Shown here one piece after another: positions 14,816 to 20,791 of a stretch of DNA of 20,791 nt. The stretch lies in assembly GCA_903926285.1 (NCBI GenBank), contig CAIYIP010000175.1, positions 1 through 20,791 of the forward strand. Direction: 5' to 3'. Under the pieces are notes generated by a model, which saw only the letters and a program-made list of their open reading frames with translations, was not told the DNA's origin and searched no databases. Numbering within the stretch: position 1 is the first letter of the stretch; every line of letters starts with the position of its first letter. Both the position numbers and the translations under genes were made by a program. The stretch is from an uncultured Gammaproteobacteria bacterium. GTDB lineage: Bacteria; Pseudomonadota; Gammaproteobacteria; Pseudomonadales; Pseudohongiellaceae.

Positions 14816-16081
14816 ATGAATCCCGTTCACACCAGCACCACCGGCAGTACTACAGCCACCCCAACCGCCGGCAATTTGCCGCTGGTGTTTTTGACCAGTC
14901 TGTTTTTTATGTGGGGCCTGATGACAAGCCTCAACGACATCCTGATTCCGCATTTGCGCAATGCGTTTGCGCTGAGCTACACCCAGGCGATGCTGATCCA
15001 GTTCTGCTTTTTTGGTGCCTATGCCCTGGTGTCGCTGCCTGCGGGCAAGCTGCTTGAACGCATCGGTTATCAGCGCGGCATCGTGGCGGGTCTTGCCATC
15101 GCCGGTCTTGGCTGCTGGATTTTCTGGCCGGCTGCAGCAACTCTTTCGTACCCCTTTTTTCTGGGCGCGTTGTTCATCCTCGCCTCAGGCATCACGATCT
15201 TGCAGGTGTCGGCGAATCCCTATGTCTCCTCACTTGGCGATGCGCGCACTGCCTCCAGCAGATTGACACTCACGCAGGCCTTCAATTCGCTCGGCACAAC
15301 GGTTGGTCCCTTGTTCGGTGGTCTGCTGATTCTCACGGTAGCTGGCGTTGGCGTTACAGGAGGAGTTGCTGGCGAAGAAGCGCGCACTGTGCAGATGCCA
15401 TATCTGGTATTGGGTGGTTTGTTTTTTATCCTCGCACTGGTCTTCCTGAAGCTGCGCCTGCCAGTGCTGGCAATCGAGAAAGCGCTGGATCATGGCGAGG
15501 CCTTCGGAGGCAAGACCGCGTGGTCGTTCAGCCATCTGAAACTCGGTACAATTGCGATATTTGTCTACGTGGGCGCCGAAGTAGGAATTGGCAGTTTTCT
15601 GATTAACTATTTTGGCGAGCAGCATGTTGCAGGACTCGCTGAAGCCGATGCTGCACCCTTCGTCGCCTATTACTGGGGCGGCGCAATGGTTGGGCGTTTT
15701 ATCGGCGCAGCGGTGATGCGCAGAATTCCGGCTGGCACTGTATTGGGGTTTTGTGCGCTCGGAGCTGCGCTGCTGATCGGCATTTCGATATTCAGCACCG
15801 GCACTCTCGCCATGTGGAGCATCATCCTGGTCGGCCTGTGCAACTCCATCATGTTCCCTACCATCTTCAGCCTCGCCGTTGCTGACCTCGGTCCTTACAC
15901 CAGCCACGGTTCGGGAATGCTTTGCATGGCCATCGTTGGTGGCGCGATCCTGCCGGTTATCCAGGGCATGATTGCCGATGCAAGTGCCATTCAATGGAGC
16001 TTTGCGCTGCCTGCGCTGTGTTACTTCTACATCTGCTTTTATGGATGGAAAGGATCACAACCCCATCAATTATTGGTTTGA
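14816..16081 (+). CDS. MFS sugar transporter of the FucP/GluP family
   Basis: Proton-coupled sugar importer of the inner membrane, 421 aa, with about twelve hydrophobic helices. FucP/GluP family features include FFMWGLMTSLNDILIPHLRNAF (31-52), QFCFFGAYALVSLPAGKLLERIGYQRG (62-88), LQVSANPYVSSLGDARTASSRLTLTQAFNSLGTTVGPL (130-167) and MFPTIFSLAV. A GAGGAAA ribosome site overlaps the GH3 stop, and only nine bases separate the genes, so they form one operon. With the exported GH3 enzyme upstream, glucose or a related monosaccharide is the likely substrate, but the family also moves fucose, galactose and N-acetylglucosamine. It ends 12 bases from the convergent purE stop with no visible terminator. 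Confidence 0.9.
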   Translation: MNPVHTSTTGSTTATPTAGNLPLVFLTSLFFMWGLMTSLNDILIPHLRNAFALSYTQAMLIQFCFFGAYALVSLPAGKLLERIGYQRGIVAGLAIAGLGCWIFWPAAATLSYPFFLGALFILASGITILQVSANPYVSSLGDARTASSRLTLTQAFNSLGTTVGPLFGGLLILTVAGVGVTGGVAGEEARTVQMPYLVLGGLFFILALVFLKLRLPVLAIEKALDHGEAFGGKTAWSFSHLKLGTIAIFVYVGAEVGIGSFLINYFGEQHVAGLAEADAAPFVAYYWGGAMVGRFIGAAVMRRIPAGTVLGFCALGAALLIGISIFSTGTLAMWSIILVGLCNSIMFPTIFSLAVADLGPYTSHGSGMLCMAIVGGAILPVIQGMIADASAIQWSFALPALCYFYICFYGWKGSQPHQLLV

Positions 16082-16093
16082 CGGGGAATAAGG

Positions 16094-16723
16094 TCAGATC
16101 AGCCCTTCATTCATTTCCTTGACCTTCTCTTTCAGCAACTCCTTGTACTCAGCAAGCTTACCCGCAACCTTTGCATTGCTGGTGCCGAGTATTGCCGCGG
16201 CAAGAATGCCCGCATTACGTGCACCGTTCAGTGCGACGGTAGCAACTGGAATTCCAGCCGGCATTTGCAGAATGGACAGTATGGAATCCCAGCCGTCGAT
16301 TGAATTACTCGATTTGATGGGCACGCCGATCACAGGCAGTGTCGTGATTGCAGCCACCATGCCAGGCAAATGCGCGGCACCACCGGCACCCGCAATGATC
16401 ACGCTCAGGCCACGCTCACGTGCGGTACTGGCATAGTTCATCATGGCTTGTGGTGTGCGATGCGCAGACACCACGGCAACTTCTGTGGGTATGCCGAAAG
16501 CAGCCAGAATGTCGGCGGCATCCTTCATGACGGGCAGATCTGAACTGCTGCCCATGATGATGCCGACTTTGGCCTTAACTGGCGGCTTCGCCACAGCCTG
16601 GGGCTTCGTGGCTGCAGATTTTTTTGCACCAGCCGGCCTGGCCGTAACGGGTTTGGTCTCGGCTATGCGCTGCGTGCTTGCTTTCAGTGGCGCTCTTTGT
16701 GCTGCGTTGGTTTTGTTCTTCAT
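16094..16723 (-). CDS. purE: N5-carboxyaminoimidazole ribonucleotide mutase PurE with N-terminal extension
   Basis: Class I PurE converts N5-CAIR, made by PurK, to CAIR in purine synthesis. The core from about residue 52 shows VGIIMGSSSDLPVM, VVSAHRTP (H88, equivalent to the catalytic His), IAGAGGAAHLPGMVAA, PVIGVPI and the C-terminal ARNAGILAAAILG. The core is normal length (about 155 aa), but about 50 residues rich in Lys, Ala, Pro and Thr (KPVTARPAGAKKSAATKP) precede it; most PurE proteins lack this. The start is uncertain: the ATG at 16723 is listed, but the frame is open to an ATG at 16786, 14 bases after the purK stop, and neither has a strong ribosome site. It is encoded downstream of purK, the reverse of the usual purE-purK order. 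Confidence 0.93.
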   Translation of the reverse strand: MKNKTNAAQRAPLKASTQRIAETKPVTARPAGAKKSAATKPQAVAKPPVKAKVGIIMGSSSDLPVMKDAADILAAFGIPTEVAVVSAHRTPQAMMNYASTARERGLSVIIAGAGGAAHLPGMVAAITTLPVIGVPIKSSNSIDGWDSILSILQMPAGIPVATVALNGARNAGILAAAILGTSNAKVAGKLAEYKELLKEKVKEMNEGLI

Positions 16724-16800
16724 GTTGTTTACCCGTGATGATCTCGCATTGTGTTCAGGCCATGTGCTGCCACGACTTCGGCCCATCTCAGGCTGCTCTT

Positions 16801-17940
16801 CTATGCCACAACCCTGATAACCTGTTTTACCAACTCGACTTTTGCTTTCAATTGCTGCAGGTCCGTATCGAGGATGGTGATATGCCCCATCTTGCGTTGC
16901 GGACGCGTGAACTTTTTACCGTAAAGATACAGACTTACACCGGGAATACGCAGCAGTTCGTCAAGGCCTTCGTAGCGCGCTTCACCACTGAAACCATCAG
17001 CACCCAGCAGATTGACCATAGCGGATGGTGTCTTGATGGTTGTAGCACCCAGCGGCAGATTCAAAATTGCACGCAAATGCTGCTCATATTGTGAAGTGTA
17101 ATTGGCATTGATTGTCTGGTGGCCACTGTTGTGCGGCCGTGGTGCTACTTCGTTAACCAGCACCTCGCCATTTTTGGTGACAAACATTTCTACCGCCAGC
17201 AGACCTACTATTTCGAGACTCTCTACAACCTTTGTTGCAATGGCTTCAGCTTGTTTGAGCACGGCAGCTGATGCTGAGCTCGGCGCGATCAGATAGTCAA
17301 CCAGGTTGTATTCAGGATGAAACACACATTCCACCGAAGGAAACACCGCAACCTCGCCTTTGGCATTACGTGCAGCAATCACTGAGATTTCGCGTTCGAA
17401 ATCGATGTACTGCTCGAGCACACCCGGCGCATCGAAGGCCTTGTCGATATCGTGGATGCTGTTGAGGCGTTGTACGCCACCGCCATCGTAGCCACCGCGC
17501 CCAAGTTTGTTGAAGGCGGGAAGCAGACCAGAGTGAGCGAGTATGTCGGCCCGATTTTCCACCAATACAAAATCGGGAGTTGGAATATTATGGTCGAGGT
17601 AGAACTGTTTCTGTTTGCGCTTGTCCTGGATGATGTCGATAACACGCGGCTGTGGATAAACGGCCAAGCCTTCTTTCTCAAGCTGGAACAATGCCTGGAC
17701 ATTGACGTTTTCAATTTCAATGGTGAGCAGATCAACCTGCTTGCCAAAATTGTAGACGGTATCGAAATCGGTAATCGAACCGAGTTGAAAAGAGGATGCA
17801 GTTTCCCTGCACGGCGCAACATCGGAAGGATCGAGCACGGCAGTGAAGACGTCGAAGTTGGTGCAGGACTGGATGAGCATGCGGCCGAGTTGGCCACCGC
17901 CGAGAATGCCGAGTTTGAAATCTTGATAGAACGCTTTCAT
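16801..17940 (-). CDS. purK: N5-carboxyaminoimidazole ribonucleotide synthase PurK
   Basis: ATP-grasp enzyme, 379 aa, making N5-CAIR from AIR, bicarbonate and ATP in cytoplasmic purine synthesis. The N-terminal Rossmann-like part shows LGILGGGQLGRML (10-22) and VLDPSDVAPC; the ATP-grasp region has NIPTPDFVLV, NKLGRGGYDGGGVQ and VLEQYIDFEREISVI; the metal/ATP site has LLAVEMFV, VNEVAPRPHNSGHQTI; the C-terminal domain has YGKKFTRPQRKMGHITIL. Length is typical. The ATG at 17940 is close to the first motif, but it lacks a clear ribosome site. It is the first gene of a purK-purE unit, with a promoter candidate at 17977-18004. Confidence 0.96.
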   Translation of the reverse strand: MKAFYQDFKLGILGGGQLGRMLIQSCTNFDVFTAVLDPSDVAPCRETASSFQLGSITDFDTVYNFGKQVDLLTIEIENVNVQALFQLEKEGLAVYPQPRVIDIIQDKRKQKQFYLDHNIPTPDFVLVENRADILAHSGLLPAFNKLGRGGYDGGGVQRLNSIHDIDKAFDAPGVLEQYIDFEREISVIAARNAKGEVAVFPSVECVFHPEYNLVDYLIAPSSASAAVLKQAEAIATKVVESLEIVGLLAVEMFVTKNGEVLVNEVAPRPHNSGHQTINANYTSQYEQHLRAILNLPLGATTIKTPSAMVNLLGADGFSGEARYEGLDELLRIPGVSLYLYGKKFTRPQRKMGHITILDTDLQQLKAKVELVKQVIRVVA

Positions 17941-17976
17941 GCGATAAAATAGCAGTGTTTAACAGGAAAGCGGCGC

Positions 17977-18004
17977 ATCATAGCACCGACTTTCCTGCTT
18001 TGAA
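17977..18004 (-). promoter_or_regulatory. Probable extended -10 promoter of purK-purE
   Basis: On the minus strand TTCAAA (17999-18004) and TATGAT (17977-17982) are 16 bases apart; TATGAT matches five of six consensus positions and is preceded by TG one base upstream, an extended -10. The leader would be about 30 bases. No PurR-like palindrome was seen. Confidence 0.55.
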
Positions 18005-18043
18005 ACCGCTTATTTTGTGGCGAAAAAGTGCGGTTTTCAGCCC

Positions 18044-19243
18044 TCATGCGGAGATTTTCAGCATGAGATTTTGCGCTTCCTTGTGTTGTGGCTCAAGTTC
18101 GAGTGTCTTGCGCAGATCAGCAGTTGCACGATCAATCTCTTCTATTTCGACCAGTGTTTGCGCACGCAAAAAATACACTTCAGCCTGCATCGGCGCGAGT
18201 TCGAGTGAGAGTGTAAAACTTTCGAGCGCAGGCTCGACGTAACCCATGCGACGCAGCACCATCGCGCGGTAGTTGAGTGCACGATAATTATTCTTGTCGC
18301 ATTGAAAACTGCGGTTGAAGTCGCTCAGCGCAAGTGATTCGTGTTGCAGCATGAAATATGCCATGCCGCGATGATTAAACACTATCGCACGAATAGCGAG
18401 TTCGGGATCACACGCGAGCACCTGGCTGTAGCACTCGATTGCCATGTTGTAGTCCTTTTCATTATGGGCTTTGAGTCCGGCCATCAGGTTGCGTTCGATT
18501 TCGGCGCGTGTACTCGCGCCTGGGGGGTCGATACCCGGCAGCGTGGCTTGCGGCAGTTCAGGCAGCTCCGCCTCGAGCACGGGCTCTCCCAGTTCCGTAG
18601 CCTTGTCGAGCATCGCTTGAAAACGCTCCTGCCCCCAACGCGCCATTTCTTTTTGCGCGTCGCGGATCTCCTGGAAGATCATATCGGCGAGGCTCAGGCT
18701 CGCATTAACAGCAGCGAGTTTCTTGCGAATGGAATCGTTGTTCGGAAAGCGGAAGTGACTTTTGTAAATCAGCTCGTGTTCAACCTCGGCCCACGCGTCC
18801 TGCAGGATCGTGCGCACCTGGACTTCCACAACTTCCTTGCAGCAGCCCGGCAGGGCCAGATCCTTGCTTATGGGTATTTCGACATGGACCGAGTCGTAGG
18901 CAAATTCACGGAACGTGAGTTTCTCAGACTTGCGCTCGATCTGTTCAATTTTGAAATGCTCGCGTAGCAGTTCAACCACGCGCTCCACTTCTTCCTGGAA
19001 CGGCACCACAACACGCAAGCCCAACACATCACGCACGGTGGGATTAGGATCGCCAGTTGAACGCGTCAGGTGACTAAGTTTTTCGCTGAGACTTTCGAGG
19101 GTTTTGACACGCTGCTTGATCGAACCATGCAGATGATTGTGTTCAAGCAGGCTTTCAACTTGTGCGCTCAGCATTGCGAGGTGCTGTTTCCACTCCACAC
19201 CATGCTTGGCATAGGCCGAGGATATGTCATCCAGTTTTAGCAC
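18044..19243 (-). CDS. RelA/SpoT-domain protein with C-terminal TPR repeats
   Basis: Predicted nucleotide pyrophosphokinase-like protein, about 399 aa. The RelA/SpoT synthetase domain (about 30-180) shows IKQRVKTLESLSEKL, DVLGLRVVVPF (the metal-binding Asp position), AYDSVHVEIPI (the GYxSxH motif with Gly to Ala and the third position Asp), and EVQVRTILQDAWAEVEHELIYK (the catalytic Glu position). No HD hydrolase, TGS or ACT domain is present. After a linker (ATLPGIDPPG) come about four TPR units (250-395; GLKAHNEKDYNMAIECYSQVL, NHRGMAYFML, LNYRAMVLRRMGYVEPALESF, YFLRAQTLVEIEEIDRATADL). The GTG at 19243 is chosen: it lies four bases after the upstream stop with AGCAGG before it; a GTG at 19294 would overlap the upstream gene by 47 bases. 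(p)ppGpp synthesis is inferred, and the TPRs suggest a partner protein. Confidence 0.82.
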   Translation of the reverse strand: MLKLDDISSAYAKHGVEWKQHLAMLSAQVESLLEHNHLHGSIKQRVKTLESLSEKLSHLTRSTGDPNPTVRDVLGLRVVVPFQEEVERVVELLREHFKIEQIERKSEKLTFREFAYDSVHVEIPISKDLALPGCCKEVVEVQVRTILQDAWAEVEHELIYKSHFRFPNNDSIRKKLAAVNASLSLADMIFQEIRDAQKEMARWGQERFQAMLDKATELGEPVLEAELPELPQATLPGIDPPGASTRAEIERNLMAGLKAHNEKDYNMAIECYSQVLACDPELAIRAIVFNHRGMAYFMLQHESLALSDFNRSFQCDKNNYRALNYRAMVLRRMGYVEPALESFTLSLELAPMQAEVYFLRAQTLVEIEEIDRATADLRKTLELEPQHKEAQNLMLKISA

Positions 19244-19247
19244 CCTT

Positions 19248-20204
19248 TTACCTGCTTTTGAGTTGCTTGCGATCGAGGCGAAAAATGTCGCCACCTTCGT
19301 TGGTAATCAGAAGGGTTTCATTATCAACCCACGTAATTGCCTCGGCCTGCCTGGTGGCGCCCCGGTCCAGTGGAATCTGCTCAGCAGGAGCTGATAACCA
19401 GAGATCGCCAGTTGCCGGCCGCGCGAAAAACCACAGTGCCGAGTACGACAACACCGCAAGAGTCTGCCCATCAGGTGACACATCTGCCCCTGTTGCCGAC
19501 ATTATGTCTGCGTGGCTGTCGACCAGTGTCAACACGTTGTCTTTATCGGGAAATTGGGTATCGAGCCGATAGAGCTTGGCGCCTGCTTCTGCGGTCTCCA
19601 ATACTGATGAGCGATGTTTGGTGATGAGGTAGAGCTTGCCCGCAAAAGTGAACAGGCTTTCGCTATCGAAATGACGTTTTTCAGGGGGAAAGCCGTCCTG
19701 GTCAGGATACACAATCGGCAGGCGCTGGATAACTGCGGTGCGCGTCGACGCAGTCGGATCTATTTCGCTGACAAGGTAAATCGCCAGATCGCGGCGACGG
19801 TTTGCGTTGTTGCCCATGTCGGCAAGGTAAAGGTAGTTCTCGTCAACCGCGATATCTTCCCAGTCGACATTTTTTGCATCAAGCACCGGAAACCCCTGCC
19901 ATTCTTCCTTGCCGTCTTCAGGCACTTCACCATAGAACGAAAATCTTGAATATGTGGGGATGATGTTCTGGCCCTCGGCATTAATCGCAAAGATGCGGGC
20001 AGAATCGCCGCTATCGTTATGCACCCAGAACACGTTGTCGCGGCCCGGGCTTTTGACGATGCCACTCATCTCGCTGATCGGCTCTGCATCGACATGGGCA
20101 TATACGGGCGGCCTGAGGGGTTCAGGCAGCTGTGCCTGCACCAAAGAGATGCAGCCGAATGCAAGCAGCACCAGCGCGGTACGAAAATTCATCAACATCA
20201 ACAA
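19248..20204 (-). CDS. Exported beta-propeller-like protein, unknown function
   Basis: Predicted secreted or periplasmic protein of 318 aa. Signal peptide: NFRTALVLLAFGCISLVQA (cleavage near 24). The mature part has blade-like repeats typical of six-bladed propellers: EPISEMSGIVKSPGRDNVFWVHNDSGDSARIFAIN, DWEDIAVDENYLYLADMGNNANRR, SESLFTFAGKLYLITK, ATGADVSPDGQTLAVLSYSALWFF and RQAEAITWVDNETLLITNEGGDIFRL. Asp/Asn-rich turns (VHNDSGD, DMGNNAN) could bind metal. No catalytic motif was recognised. Two starts are near (20204 and 20192); the first has GCAGG seven bases before it. The RelA/SpoT-TPR gene follows by four bases, so the two are probably one transcript from the promoter at 20233-20261. 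Confidence 0.7.
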   Translation of the reverse strand: MLMLMNFRTALVLLAFGCISLVQAQLPEPLRPPVYAHVDAEPISEMSGIVKSPGRDNVFWVHNDSGDSARIFAINAEGQNIIPTYSRFSFYGEVPEDGKEEWQGFPVLDAKNVDWEDIAVDENYLYLADMGNNANRRRDLAIYLVSEIDPTASTRTAVIQRLPIVYPDQDGFPPEKRHFDSESLFTFAGKLYLITKHRSSVLETAEAGAKLYRLDTQFPDKDNVLTLVDSHADIMSATGADVSPDGQTLAVLSYSALWFFARPATGDLWLSAPAEQIPLDRGATRQAEAITWVDNETLLITNEGGDIFRLDRKQLKSR

Positions 20205-20232
20205 GCCTGCAATTCAGCAACGGGGAAGAGTC

Positions 20233-20261
20233 AGACTAGGTGGCAGCATGGGTAGCGTCAA
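20233..20261 (-). promoter_or_regulatory. Possible sigma-70 promoter of the propeller-RelA/SpoT operon
   Basis: Minus-strand TTGACG (20256-20261) is followed after 17 bases by TAGTCT (20233-20238). The -35 is strong (five of six); the -10 matches three of six. It lies about 30 bases before the start at 20204. Confidence 0.45.
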
Positions 20262-20334
20262 GTAAATTTTTGGCCGGGAAATTCTGCAAACTTGCGCTGG
20301 AGAGTACGCCGAAAAATGCGCTTGAGTGCTTGAA

Positions 20335-20791
20335 TCAGGCCTTAAGCGCGCGCAGCATAAAATCGATATGCATTTCGGAGTAGGACGCCAGATCCAACGG
20401 CGCCTGCTGCTTGAATTGCAGATTCCAGATGACTCCCAGGAGGACCGGGGAAATCAGTAACTGATGGTGCATGTCGCTGGCAGATTTACGGAACTCGCCG
20501 CTATTTATGCCGCGCGCGATGATACATTGCAGCATTGCCTGCGACTGGCTGATCATTTCATCATAGAAGAATTGCGATAGTTGCGGAAAGCGCACCAGCT
20601 CGCCAAGCACCATGGCAATCACCCGCGGTACTTTTTCGTGCTGCATAAAGGAATACATGAAACGGAAATGATTGATTAGCAGCTCAGCAGTGGTGCCTTC
20701 GAAGTCAGCAACAAAGTTTGCAGCGGGTTTATGTTCCGGCAGCAAGGTTCTGCGCACCACGTCTTCAAACAACCCTTCCTTACTGTTGAAG
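20335..20791 (-). CDS. TetR-family transcriptional regulator, C-terminal part (truncated by window edge)
   Basis: The frame is open to the right edge, and its first visible residues, FNSKEGLFEDVVRRTLLP, are the end of the TetR helix-turn-helix domain (the YFNSKEGLF motif after the recognition helix). The remaining roughly 145 residues are the helical ligand-binding and dimerisation domain (MYSFMQHEKVPRVIAMVLGELVRFPQLSQFFYDEM, ARGINSGEFRKS, SPVLLGVIWNLQF). The DNA-binding N-terminus lies outside the window, so the internal TTG at 20772 is not a real start. Ligand and targets are unknown; the downstream propeller gene has its own promoter candidate, so control of it is not implied. Confidence 0.85.
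   Translation of the reverse strand, partial: FNSKEGLFEDVVRRTLLPEHKPAANFVADFEGTTAELLINHFRFMYSFMQHEKVPRVIAMVLGELVRFPQLSQFFYDEMISQSQAMLQCIIARGINSGEFRKSASDMHHQLLISPVLLGVIWNLQFKQQAPLDLASYSEMHIDFMLRALKA

Noticed and set aside
15230..15994. Minus-strand open frame (254 codons) opposite the sugar transporter
   Set aside because: It is antisense to a conserved MFS gene, has no ribosome site or domain, and is rich in Gln, His and Asp, as expected when hydrophobic codons are read in reverse.
18003..18036. Inverted repeat AAACCGC/GCGGTTT after the RelA/SpoT-TPR gene as a terminator
   Set aside because: Arms are 7 bp with a 20-base loop and no T run follows on the minus strand; it also overlaps the purK -35 candidate.

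Overview
The window looks like chromosome from a heterotrophic gammaproteobacterium, possibly a Cellvibrio/Halieaceae-like lineage. This rests on overall protein style: class I PurE and PurK, a FucP/GluP-type sugar transporter, a DUF2452 protein, a planctomycete-type DUF1592 cytochrome, and REP-like palindromes with a CGTGAAYCCATCC core. No rRNA, tRNA, CRISPR array or intact transposase was seen.

Left part (1 to about 8.7 kb) is a multi-metal resistance region. A minus-strand pair encodes a Tat-exported iron-SOD-like protein (ChrC type) followed by a chromate transporter (chrA, cut by the window edge). Divergent from it is a PepSY-TM membrane protein. A minus-strand cueR-copA operon follows, with a MerR-type promoter (19-bp spacer) upstream of cueR. 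Then comes a decayed zinc alcohol dehydrogenase gene (5657-5968) and a tightly packed arsenic operon, arsR-arsC-acr3, whose arsR start codon touches a near-perfect palindromic operator. Just after acr3 is a TGATG-coupled broken methyltransferase frame, then two elaborate inverted-repeat elements (8429-8512 and 8585-8695). The ars operon is therefore bracketed by gene debris, which suggests acquisition or rearrangement.

Middle part (8.8-16.1 kb): a minus-strand DUF2452 protein of unknown function, then on the plus strand an exported two-haem-motif DUF1587/1592/1588 protein closed by a hairpin terminator. Next is a two-gene saccharide operon: an exported GH3 beta-glucosidase-like enzyme with an inserted PA14-like domain, and nine bases later a FucP/GluP-family sugar importer. 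Together they would release glucose or a similar sugar outside the cytoplasm and import it.

Right part (16.1-20.8 kb), all minus strand: purK and purE in reversed order (purK first), with an unusual Lys/Ala/Pro-rich N-terminal extension on PurE; an operon of an exported propeller-like protein and a RelA/SpoT-domain protein with C-terminal TPRs, the least conventional intact gene here; and the C-terminal part of a TetR regulator running off the window.
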